Shown here: positions 16,165-23,825 of the stretch, piece by piece | Layout: each line of letters opens with the position of its first letter | Position numbering within the stretch: position 1 is the first letter of the stretch | DNA from: Bordetella parapertussis | GTDB lineage: Bacteria > Pseudomonadota > Gammaproteobacteria > Burkholderiales > Burkholderiaceae_C | Assembly: GCA_945878355.1 (NCBI GenBank) | Contig: CAMCTC010000070.1 | Coordinates: forward strand, 1 to 24,980 | Length of the DNA: 24,980 nucleotides | Direction of reading: 5' to 3' | Position numbers and translations under genes: made by a program | Notes under the pieces: model-generated | What the model saw: the letters and a program-made list of their open reading frames with translations, nothing else | What the model was told of the DNA's origin: nothing | Databases searched by the model: none

Positions 16165-17507
16165 GTTGCGCCCCTGCGGATCGAAGAAAATGCATGCACC
16201 CAAATTCCAAGGCGTTTGAACACAAATAGCGTAGCAGCTACATTCAAGAAAATACCAGAAATAGCTGTAGAGGCGGCAGCGCCAATCGCACCGAATGATG
16301 TTATAAAAAAATAGCTCGTGCCGACCGTTATAATCGCACAAATAATTGACAGATTACGAACGTCTCGCTCACATCCCGTCATTATCAATACTTGGCCCGC
16401 AGAACCGGTCACGAGATTTATGAACCGCCCGAAGGACAGGATCAGCAACACAGCCCAACCGGCAGAAAAATCTTTGCCAAACAGTTCCAAGCAAGAGGAA
16501 GGAAAGGCGAGAAATAACACTAGAAGCGGCGATGCTGCCAAGGTAGTTAGTCGGGCAGATCTCACGGCCAGAATCTCCAACTGAGCGGTTTCACCCTTTG
16601 CGTACGCCGCTGCATAGTGTGGGCCCGAAAAGCTGTTTGCCGCCAGCAAGAGGAAACTCGTCAAAGATGCAAATCGAACAGCTGTGCCGTAAATACCGAC
16701 ATCTCGCACGGTCCCCATTGCACCCAACATCAGGACGTCAAATGTGCCCATCAGTGCATTGAGCATGCTGAACCAAAACAACGGCCCGCCTGCCCTTAGC
16801 AGAGGCATGCATCGGGCCGCCGCACTCACCGCCGTCCAGGAGTCGGACTCCGATTTCACCGCCAATCTAGCGTTAATTTCCTGACGCCACCACAGCGCGC
16901 CCAAGGCACAAGCAACGCAGTTGCCAGCCACCTGAGCCCAGACAGCTACCTCTGCATCCACCCGTGCGCCAGCCAAAGCGAGAAAGGGCAGCGCCACGGC
17001 ACCAGCGATCAGCGCCTGCAGCGCCTGTGACCTCAGGAGCGAATGCAGTCCGCGCAACAGTTCAGCCAGGATGGTCGTCAGCGACATCGGGGCTATCGTC
17101 AGCGCCAGTCCCTGCAGCACAGGCACTAGTGCGGGCTTGGCAAACAGCCGGTCAGCCAGCAGCGGCGCCACCAACCACAACGCCAGGGTGGCCAGCAAGG
17201 CCATGGCCGCAACGATGACCAGCGCGGCACGGCCATCGGCAGCCACTTCGCCCCACTCAGCCTTGGCCGCACCAGCGGCCGTCTGTCGCATGGCGATCGC
17301 GTCTAGGCCCAGTCGGGCAGCCAGCGCCACCAGGCCGGAAATCGAAAACGCCAGGAAAAACAACCCAGTGCCCTCCGCGCCAGCAGTTCGCGCGAGCAGC
17401 AGGTTGAACGCCAATCCAAGCCCAGCGCCGGCCAATCGCAGTACCAGCGACAAGCCGGCACCTTGAATCAAACTGCGCCACCCCGGCCCACCCAAGCTAG
17501 TGGCCAT
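16161..17507 (-). CDS. Wzx-type polysaccharide flippase (MATE/MOP superfamily)
   Basis: The 448-residue membrane protein has about 12 to 14 hydrophobic segments and the Wzx/RfbX-like pattern: a conserved N-terminal helix pair with LARTAGAEGTGLFFLAFS, AARLGLDAIAMRQ, a central LLRAGGPLFWFSMLNAL, then DVLMLGAMGTVRDVGIYG and GPHYAAAYAKGE. It would flip the undecaprenyl-linked repeat across the inner membrane. I start it at the ATG 17505-17507, which shares one base with the polymerase stop (TGATG); a TTG three codons earlier is less likely. Composition changes within the gene: 41 GC of 60 at 17161-17220 against 23 of 60 at 16201-16260, so the C-terminal part is AT-rich like the genes that follow. 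Confidence 0.9.
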   Translation of the reverse strand: MATSLGGPGWRSLIQGAGLSLVLRLAGAGLGLAFNLLLARTAGAEGTGLFFLAFSISGLVALAARLGLDAIAMRQTAAGAAKAEWGEVAADGRAALVIVAAMALLATLALWLVAPLLADRLFAKPALVPVLQGLALTIAPMSLTTILAELLRGLHSLLRSQALQALIAGAVALPFLALAGARVDAEVAVWAQVAGNCVACALGALWWRQEINARLAVKSESDSWTAVSAAARCMPLLRAGGPLFWFSMLNALMGTFDVLMLGAMGTVRDVGIYGTAVRFASLTSFLLLAANSFSGPHYAAAYAKGETAQLEILAVRSARLTTLAASPLLVLFLAFPSSCLELFGKDFSAGWAVLLILSFGRFINLVTGSAGQVLIMTGCERDVRNLSIICAIITVGTSYFFITSFGAIGAAASTAISGIFLNVAATLFVFKRLGIWVHAFSSIRRGAT

Positions 17508-19000
17508 CAACGCCAACGAAGGCTGACGGGCACGGCCCTGGATGCCATGACTGTCCTTGGCCTGGCTTCAAGCGGCCTCAGGTTGCCCAGCACCACCAGC
17601 AGGCCGATCCCCAGTGACAACACCGCGACAGTGGCGGGCTCGTTCCACTCGGGCCTGATGTTGGCAGTGATCAACACCAACGGCACCATCACACGCGTGG
17701 CCACCAGCAGCGGGCGGCGCAAGTCGTCGCGGGCCAGCGGCTGCAGCAAACGTCCCGCCTGACGCCAAAACGTCCACAGCAGCCAGGCCAAGGCCGCAGC
17801 GCCGAAAAGACCGAGCTTGAGTTGGATGAACACATGCGAGTTGTGAGTGATGCGCGACTCACCCTCCCAGCCATGCTCATAGGCCACTGGCTTGTAGCTG
17901 CCGCCCAACCCAATCCCCAGCAGGGGCCGTTGCCGAATATGCGCCCATGCCAAGCGGTTCTCGTCGATGCGCCAACCCAGCGAGGTGCGGCTAGAGCCCT
18001 CCTCGGTGACGCTCAAGGCCCGATCTAGCATGGTTTCGGCGGATCGCGGCTTGAACACCGCCAAGGTGCCCAAGGCCATGACCCCCACCACCGCCAGCAC
18101 CACCAGCAAACGCAGCGCCCGTAAGCCACCGAAGCTACAGGCCACCAGGATCAGGCCAACAACCGTGGCACCCCACAACGACCGACCGAATGTGAACAGC
18201 AGCGCGCCCGTGAACAATGCGCCGAGTATCGCCACCATCGGCAAGCCCTGCCGACCCGTCAGGTAGCGGGCTACCGTCAGCAGCAGCGCAAAAATGATGA
18301 AGTAAATGCCAGGCACCGTGCTCCGGATCACGTCGGAGATGCTGGCACGGCCGATCGTGGCCCCCTCAAGCCGACCACCATGGACGATGGGGAGGCCTGA
18401 GGTGGCCTGCACGATCTGCGCCAGGGCCAGCAATGTCGCGCCGGCTATCAGCGCCCACATCAGGCGCTCCAAGACGGCGGGCCGATCCACCAACATCGCC
18501 AGCCACAGAGGCAACGAGAAGAACACAAATGGCCGCAACTCTTCGATGATGCCGCTGGTCGGGTTGCCCCGTATCAACTTCGAGTACACAACATTGAAGG
18601 CCACTACGAACAGCAGTGCCGCCAACGGCGCGGCAAAGGGCTGGTAGCCCGGCCACCAACGTTTGATCTGCCCGCCATGCTTGAACACGCAGATCAGCGC
18701 CACGCAGAGCAGGAAGATGTCTTGCGCCCGCAGCGTGCCGCCGAACAGCGGCAAACTCGGCAACAGGACATCCGGCAGCAAGCCGCTGACCACAGTGATC
18801 ATGATCGCCATGGCGTACTCGGGCCGCCACCAAGCCGCGCCGACAAACAGCGGCACCACCAACAAGGGAATCAGCACCAACCACGGCAGAAACACCGGGA
18901 CCAAGCCCAGAAACAGCGCCAGTAGAACAGCGAATAACAGAATCAGCCATGGCAAGCCCTGGCTTGAATAGCGTGCGCCTGTGATCAAAAACGTGGTCAT
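17507..19000 (-). CDS. O-antigen ligase/Wzy-type polymerase (Wzy_C domain)
   Basis: The 497-residue protein is a polytopic membrane protein with roughly 11 to 12 hydrophobic helices. A large outward loop near residues 330-395 contains RLAWAHIRQRPLLGIGLGGSY and THNSHVFIQLKLGLFG, the signature of the Wzy_C (O-antigen ligase/polymerase) family. In this position, between epsI and the flippase, it most likely polymerises the repeat units in the periplasm; a ligase role is less likely but cannot be excluded. The ATG at 19000 follows an AGGACAG-type ribosome site. The start lies 35 bases after the epsI stop, and its stop touches the flippase start. GC content is high, as in the eps core. Confidence 0.88.
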   Translation of the reverse strand: MTTFLITGARYSSQGLPWLILLFAVLLALFLGLVPVFLPWLVLIPLLVVPLFVGAAWWRPEYAMAIMITVVSGLLPDVLLPSLPLFGGTLRAQDIFLLCVALICVFKHGGQIKRWWPGYQPFAAPLAALLFVVAFNVVYSKLIRGNPTSGIIEELRPFVFFSLPLWLAMLVDRPAVLERLMWALIAGATLLALAQIVQATSGLPIVHGGRLEGATIGRASISDVIRSTVPGIYFIIFALLLTVARYLTGRQGLPMVAILGALFTGALLFTFGRSLWGATVVGLILVACSFGGLRALRLLVVLAVVGVMALGTLAVFKPRSAETMLDRALSVTEEGSSRTSLGWRIDENRLAWAHIRQRPLLGIGLGGSYKPVAYEHGWEGESRITHNSHVFIQLKLGLFGAAALAWLLWTFWRQAGRLLQPLARDDLRRPLLVATRVMVPLVLITANIRPEWNEPATVAVLSLGIGLLVVLGNLRPLEARPRTVMASRAVPVSLRWR

Positions 19001-19035
19001 TGGGTTGTCTGTCCTGAGTGTCTGAGGTGGACCGA

Positions 19036-19719
19036 TCAGTGACCCGCGCCGACCACGAAGGACCTGTCGCGCTCAGGCAAGGCGCGCGCCAGGTCAGCCA
19101 CAAAGGCACCTTGCATGCGAAAGGCATGAACGCTATCGGCATCGATGCTCGACACCCGAACCAATACACCATCCGGAATCACGCCGCGTGTGGTGTACGA
19201 GAGTTGTGCCAGTTTCTGCTGAGTGCCCGTCAAAGCAATGCGCTCGCCAACCACAACCCAATACGTGATCGGCTCGATCCGCCCACCGAGTTTGGCGACG
19301 ATGTTGCGCACCGGGATCGCGTGCTGGCCGAGAGGCAAATCGGAGATCTGCTTGGACAACAGTTGGAAGCCCTGTGCGGGATAACACACTTCGGGAAAAT
19401 GGGCCGATGTACCATCTGATTGGTCACCGCCATAGGCCACTGACAACATGATGCGATCACCTTCTCTATTGAGGTAGGTCCGGCTCAGGGTCTGGTTGTA
19501 GATCTGATTCAGCAGAGCCTGCGCGTCCGGCGAGACCAGTTGCGCGGGCATGCGTTCATCCAACGTCCATGCGCCGAAGGCCTTGGGAAACATGGCCTCC
19601 AGGTTGACCTTGGGCCTGCTGTCAGCCAGGCGCATGGTGGGTCGCCAGGCATGCGTGCCGGCAAACGCGAGCACGGTCAAGACCAACACGATGATGGCTT
19701 TGATGCGCTGTGCATTCAT
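19036..19719 (-). CDS. epsI: Exosortase-associated protein EpsI
   Basis: The 227-residue protein starts with one N-terminal membrane anchor (residues about 7-24) and continues as a periplasmic domain. It carries the EpsI (DUF3485) signature: SVAYGGDQSDGTSAHFPEVC and YPAQGF around residues 93-118, with His107, Glu110 and Cys112. EpsI is nearly always encoded beside or fused to exosortases in exopolysaccharide loci; its biochemical role is not settled, though a link to processing or polymer production is assumed. The start ATG overlaps the xrtB stop in an ATGA (19716-19719), so the two are translationally coupled. Position and sequence fit the partner of XrtB. Confidence 0.92.
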   Translation of the reverse strand: MNAQRIKAIIVLVLTVLAFAGTHAWRPTMRLADSRPKVNLEAMFPKAFGAWTLDERMPAQLVSPDAQALLNQIYNQTLSRTYLNREGDRIMLSVAYGGDQSDGTSAHFPEVCYPAQGFQLLSKQISDLPLGQHAIPVRNIVAKLGGRIEPITYWVVVGERIALTGTQQKLAQLSYTTRGVIPDGVLVRVSSIDADSVHAFRMQGAFVADLARALPERDRSFVVGAGH

Positions 19720-20621
19720 GCGATCTCCGCATGACCGGGCAGAAACAAGCCCAGCACTTTGTCCAGCAACAGCATCAACCCCAACGCAACCATGAACAGC
19801 ACCATGCCGGCAAAGCCATGGACAAAACCCTGACCCGCAGCATCACCGAAGTGGTAGGTCACCAACACCAAGATCATGACCCGGATGATGTTGGCCAAGA
19901 AGGCGGTTGGTATCAGAAGCAGCGCCAGCACAATGTTGCGAGACGCGGAGGTGTAGCGCATCAGGTTCATGTAGAGCATACCGAGCGCCTCGAGCGTGAA
20001 CATGCTGTTGAGGCCGGCGCAGGCATCGGCCACCAGCAATTGGTAGGGACCGACCGTCATCACGACGCCGGAGCGGCCTACTGGATAGCCCATCAAGTAC
20101 AGCAAGTTTGATGCGACGGCTGAAACGGCCGATTTAAGTGGGGCAGTCAAAGCTGATACCAACGCGCCCGGCAGTGGCACCATGAACAGCATGAAAAACA
20201 AGGAAAACCACGCCAAACGCAAAGCAGTCATGCCCTTGAAGATCAGAAGCAACGCTGTCAGCAGGATGATCTGAGAGCCGATCTCAAACATGATGATGTC
20301 TTGCGATCGGCCAAGCGCGAAAAATACCAATGCAAATACCAGAAGCGGCCACCCCAGGAACGGAAGTGTGCGACTGGGCGCTTCGGCGATCTCATGTCGC
20401 TTGGCGTAGAGCAACCAGGCAGACACCGCCAGGATGATCGGACCGTGCCCCTGCTCATCAGTTGCCCAAATGGTGCGTGCCAGATCAGCATAGGCCGGAC
20501 CGTACAGCAGCCCCAGGCCAGTCGCCAGTGCCGCAAAAACCAGCCAGTCGAAGCCGATTGGGCGTAGCGATGATCTCTTGGAGCCAGTTGGCCGGTCACT
20601 CTGAACGACAACGGCACTCAC
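19716..20621 (-). CDS. xrtB: Exosortase B (XrtB/EpsH)
   Basis: The 301-residue protein has about eight membrane helices and the exosortase catalytic triad: Cys201 in ADACAGLNSM, Arg247 in ANIIRVMILV and His268 in FVHGFAGM. Exosortases cut and sort PEP-CTERM proteins at the cell surface, in analogy with sortases. The neighbours epsG upstream and epsI downstream point to the B type, the EpsH of methanolan-type loci. The start is GTG at 20621, one base after the epsG stop; an upstream alternative would overlap epsG. No protein in the window ends in a PEP motif plus membrane helix and basic tail, so its substrates are encoded elsewhere. Confidence 0.93.
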   Translation of the reverse strand: MSAVVVQSDRPTGSKRSSLRPIGFDWLVFAALATGLGLLYGPAYADLARTIWATDEQGHGPIILAVSAWLLYAKRHEIAEAPSRTLPFLGWPLLVFALVFFALGRSQDIIMFEIGSQIILLTALLLIFKGMTALRLAWFSLFFMLFMVPLPGALVSALTAPLKSAVSAVASNLLYLMGYPVGRSGVVMTVGPYQLLVADACAGLNSMFTLEALGMLYMNLMRYTSASRNIVLALLLIPTAFLANIIRVMILVLVTYHFGDAAGQGFVHGFAGMVLFMVALGLMLLLDKVLGLFLPGHAEIA

Positions 20622-20622
20622 T

Positions 20623-21531
20623 TCAGAACTCGTTGAAGATCATACCCGCCAATTTGGCCGGCGTCTCGGACAGATTGCTCACCAACTGCTCGAGACAATT
20701 TACACGAGACCTGTTCTTCCGCGCCACCACCAGCGCAGATCCACAACGCGCGGCAATCACAGCGCTGTCGCTGCCGTACATCGCGGCAGGCGTGTCGACC
20801 ACCACATGGTCGAACTTGGACAGCAACTCGCGGATCAGCAATCCAAAGGCCGGTCGCTCGACAAGTTCCAAGGGATTGGGCGGCTTGATGCCCACCGGCA
20901 GCACGAACAGGGTTGGCACGCCGGGCACTTGCTGGATCACCTTGGATTCGGCCCGCCCACTGAGGATGCCTGACATGCCCGCGTTGTTTGGGATGCCAAA
21001 TACCTCGTGCTGCCGCGGGCCCCGCAGGTCTGCATCCACCAACAGCGTGCGCCCGCCAAGCTGCGCCAATGTCACGGCCAGATTGGCCGCGAAGAAGGTC
21101 TTGCCGTCACCGCTGTCCGGGCTGACGACGGCGATCGCGCGGCGCTGCTGGCCCTCGTTGAACAAGCGCATGATGATCTGGCTGCGGATGGCGCGAAAGC
21201 TCTCGGCTTGCACGCCAAACGGCTTGTTCAGCGTCACCAGCTCCGGGTTGGCTTGGCGCTGGCTCTGGGCCGCATAGGGGTAGTGAAACTGCTGCGACAG
21301 CGCGTACATCACGTCGTCGATGCTGGCGTAGCCCAGCGAGATCGCCGCCTCACCGAACCGGATACCCTTCTCTCGCTGGTGCTTGAGGATCTTCTCGACT
21401 TGTTCGGCGCCGAGGTTGCGTGTCTCAGAGATGATCGACCCGATCGACCGGCCGGCAAGCTCGTTGGATTCGTCTGGCATTTCGGCAGTGGCAGTGTCTG
21501 AATGACCTTGAGAATCTCTGAACTTCGCCAT
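20623..21531 (-). CDS. epsG: EpsG tyrosine-kinase-like ATPase with N-terminal MshEN-like module
   Basis: The 302-residue protein is the BY-kinase/ParA-like partner of the chain-length regulator EpsF. The ATPase part has Walker A SPDSGDGKT at residues 137-145 (Lys144), Walker A' TLLVDADLRGP with Asp166, and VVVDTPA with Asp246. Residues 29-81 form two 24-residue blocks separated by five residues, each ending in Gln, the pattern of MshEN (T2SS ATPase N-terminal) domains, some of which bind c-di-GMP. The second block (RFG...LGY...ALSQQ) fits well; the first is degenerate. The C-terminus ends FNEF without the tyrosine cluster of classic BY-kinases. The start ATG at 21531 lies three bases after the epsF stop. 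It would cycle with EpsF to control polymerisation and export. Confidence 0.92.
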   Translation of the reverse strand: MAKFRDSQGHSDTATAEMPDESNELAGRSIGSIISETRNLGAEQVEKILKHQREKGIRFGEAAISLGYASIDDVMYALSQQFHYPYAAQSQRQANPELVTLNKPFGVQAESFRAIRSQIIMRLFNEGQQRRAIAVVSPDSGDGKTFFAANLAVTLAQLGGRTLLVDADLRGPRQHEVFGIPNNAGMSGILSGRAESKVIQQVPGVPTLFVLPVGIKPPNPLELVERPAFGLLIRELLSKFDHVVVDTPAAMYGSDSAVIAARCGSALVVARKNRSRVNCLEQLVSNLSETPAKLAGMIFNEF

Positions 21532-21534
21532 GTC

Positions 21535-22971
21535 TCAAGCCCCTTGCGTCGATGAATAAGGCGCCGCCAGTGCCATCACCCGCGGCGCGGCGGGCAGCGC
21601 GCGATGCCCGGCTGTAAAGCGCTTGGCATTGGGCTTGGGCAAGGTGCCGAGCACGGGCAGATCAAGCGCCGCGACCACGTCGTCGGCGCTGCGCACACGC
21701 CTGTCGGTCAACTCCAGCAGCAGCGCCACACCCACCGCGAGCAACACGCCCAGGAATATCGACAGCAGCGTGTTGAGCAGCACTTTGGGCGATGACGGCT
21801 CGGCGGGTGGTTGGGCGATGGTCAGTACATTGGCAAAGCTCTGTGTGCTTTGCGACTCCAAGCTCGATTGGCTCAGCCGCGCCACCAGGTTGTCGTAGAT
21901 GCGCTGGGCGTTCTCGGCCTCGCGCTGCAGCACCAGGCCTTCGTCGCGCACCGCCTTCATCTGCAGCACCTTGGCGCGCTGGCTTTCCAGCGAGGCGCGG
22001 ATCTGGCCTTCGCGTGATTTGTTGATCGTGTTCGAGACGCCTACACCGCTGGTGACGCGTTTGGTCTCGGCGTCAATGCGGCTGCGCTGCTCGGCAATGT
22101 TGGCCTTGGCTTCCACCACCTGGGGGTGGTTGTCGCCGTACTTCGCGTTCAATTCCTGCAGACGCGCCTCGTTGCGTGCAAGCTCGGCTTTCATGCCGCT
22201 GATCAGCGGGCTGTTGAGCACCTCTTGCATCCGGTCGCTCTGCGCACCCTGGGCCTGGCCTTGCCGGCTGGTGGATTCAGCCGAGACGGCCTGCAATTGG
22301 GTCAGCTGGCTCGACAGCTCATTCAGACGCATCGTCTCCACATCGAGACGCTCGTCGCTGGCGATGATGCCTTTTGCGCGCTGAAAGGCTGATGCCTTGG
22401 CCTGGGCACGCTCAACCGCCTCACGGGCGTCTTTGGTCTGCACGTCGAAAAATTTCTTGAACTGCTGCGCCGGGTCGACTCTGAGTTCCAACGTGGTGGC
22501 GATGTAGGCCTGTGCAAACGCATTGGCCAAGCCGGCGGCAAATCGCGGGTCAGGGCTCTTGTACGCAATGCTGATGACATTGCTTTCTCGCGATGGCTTG
22601 ACGTCGAGCTTTTTCTGCAACAAGTCGACCAGCCACTGCTCGATCACGCCCTTGCCTTCGGCCTCGTCCAGCCACTGAGCGCGCAACTGCGGGTTCTCCA
22701 GCAGTTTCAGGTCACGAATGACACGCAAGGCTACGCGGTCTGAGGTCATGATGTCGACCTGTGTGGCCATGAAGCCAGGCATCGCAGCGGTCGGGTTCAT
22801 CATCGCCGTCACCGGGTCGGGCTTGGCGTCGATCACCACGCTGGCCGTGCCGGTGTATGTCTTGGGCAGCAGCAGGCTCACAGCCACAGTGGTGGCCACC
22901 ACCAGCGCAAACACCATCAGCGCCGCCCATTTTCGCGCCCGCAAGATCGAAAGAAACTGTCCGAATGTCAT
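21535..22971 (-). CDS. epsF: Chain-length determinant protein EpsF (polysaccharide co-polymerase)
   Basis: The 478-residue protein is a Wzz/GumC-type co-polymerase. One membrane helix lies at residues about 16-36. A periplasmic Wzz domain (TYTGTASVVIDAKPDP) and a long coiled coil rich in Ala, Glu, Arg and Gln (about 150-380) follow. A second helix lies at about 398-416, preceded by PPAEPSSPKVLL as is usual in this family. The cytoplasmic tail (RRVRSADDVVAALDLPVLGTLPK) resembles the start of fused kinases, but the kinase here is the separate EpsG. It sets chain length together with EpsG and the Wzy-like polymerase. The ATG at 22971 follows AAGGGA with about eight bases of spacing, 17 bases after epsE. 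Confidence 0.93.
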   Translation of the reverse strand: MTFGQFLSILRARKWAALMVFALVVATTVAVSLLLPKTYTGTASVVIDAKPDPVTAMMNPTAAMPGFMATQVDIMTSDRVALRVIRDLKLLENPQLRAQWLDEAEGKGVIEQWLVDLLQKKLDVKPSRESNVISIAYKSPDPRFAAGLANAFAQAYIATTLELRVDPAQQFKKFFDVQTKDAREAVERAQAKASAFQRAKGIIASDERLDVETMRLNELSSQLTQLQAVSAESTSRQGQAQGAQSDRMQEVLNSPLISGMKAELARNEARLQELNAKYGDNHPQVVEAKANIAEQRSRIDAETKRVTSGVGVSNTINKSREGQIRASLESQRAKVLQMKAVRDEGLVLQREAENAQRIYDNLVARLSQSSLESQSTQSFANVLTIAQPPAEPSSPKVLLNTLLSIFLGVLLAVGVALLLELTDRRVRSADDVVAALDLPVLGTLPKPNAKRFTAGHRALPAAPRVMALAAPYSSTQGA

Positions 22972-22988
22972 GGCTCGATTCCCTTGGT

Positions 22989-23825
22989 TCAGAACAGGCT
23001 CTCGCGCACGTAGACCACGTCGCCGTCCTGCACCTTGTCGTCCAGCATTGGCTCCATCACCTGCACCTTGCCGTCGGCTGCCTTGCGGTGGATACGAATC
23101 CCTTTTTGCGTGCCGCGCTGTGTCAGCCCGCCGCCTGTGGCCAGAGACTGCATCACCGTCATGCCACGCTCAACCCGCATTGGCCCGGGTCGCTGCACTT
23201 CGCCATAGATGTAGACCAGCGGCTGGCGGTCGACCCAGATGCTGTCGCCGTTGTTGATCAGCATGTCTTTGCCCGTGCCGCCGGTCGCAAAAACTGATGG
23301 CATGTCGACCTCAGCCCTGAAGGGTTTGCCGTCGCGTGTGCCTGTGACCACCACCATGTCTGAGCCATTGACTGCCGTGCCGCCGGCCATCGCCAGCAGG
23401 TCGGTCAGGCGCATATCTGCCACTTCGATTGGATAACGCCCAGGGCGGTTGACCATTCCCAGCACACTGGCCTGGTTACCACGCACCTGCGTCACCACCA
23501 GCGTGACCTGAGGCTGCTTGACGAAGTTGCCGCTGCGCAGGCCATCGGCAATCAGCTTCTCGGTGGCGGTGACGCTCAAGCCACCGACTCTTATGCTGCC
23601 GAGCAGCGGATAGCTGATCAGGCCGGCCTCGGTGACACGGGTCTCGATCGCAAGGTCGGGGTTCTGGTAGACGTTGATTCGCACGACGTCGCCAGACCCG
23701 AGGCGGTACTCGGCAGCGGCCGCAGTGGGCGTGCTCGGTTGCGCCACGGCGTCAACCCCAGCCATGCCAACGCCGATGGCCAGCACCAGGGCAGCCGCGA
23801 CGGACCTGCGTTGCTTTGTGCTCAC
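22989..23825 (-). CDS. epsE: Polysaccharide export protein EpsE (Wza family)
   Basis: The 278-residue protein has a signal peptide (cut probably after AVA, residue 28) but no lipobox cysteine, unlike Escherichia coli Wza. The polysaccharide export domain covers about residues 39-112 (EYRLGSGDVVRINVYQNPDL, then LISYPLLGSIRVGGLS). It is followed by SLBB-like domains (VLGMVNRPGRYPI and YIYGEVQRPGPMRVERGMTV). It should form or contribute to the outer-membrane or periplasmic export channel. The start is GTG at 23823-23825, overlapping the epsD stop in GTGA. The product is the usual size for EpsE in XrtB-type loci. A partner outer-membrane beta-barrel is not encoded in the window. Confidence 0.92.
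   Translation of the reverse strand: MSTKQRRSVAAALVLAIGVGMAGVDAVAQPSTPTAAAAEYRLGSGDVVRINVYQNPDLAIETRVTEAGLISYPLLGSIRVGGLSVTATEKLIADGLRSGNFVKQPQVTLVVTQVRGNQASVLGMVNRPGRYPIEVADMRLTDLLAMAGGTAVNGSDMVVVTGTRDGKPFRAEVDMPSVFATGGTGKDMLINNGDSIWVDRQPLVYIYGEVQRPGPMRVERGMTVMQSLATGGGLTQRGTQKGIRIHRKAADGKVQVMEPMLDDKVQDGDVVYVRESLF

Noticed and set aside
18366..19172. Minus-strand open frame of about 268 codons overlapping the polymerase gene
   Set aside because: It is a shifted frame of the Wzy-like gene with no family features, while the other frame has Wzy_C motifs and membrane helices.
20462..21277. Plus-strand open frame opposite epsG and xrtB
   Set aside because: It is a shadow of two well-supported minus-strand genes and is rich in Arg, Ser and Pro with no recognisable motif.
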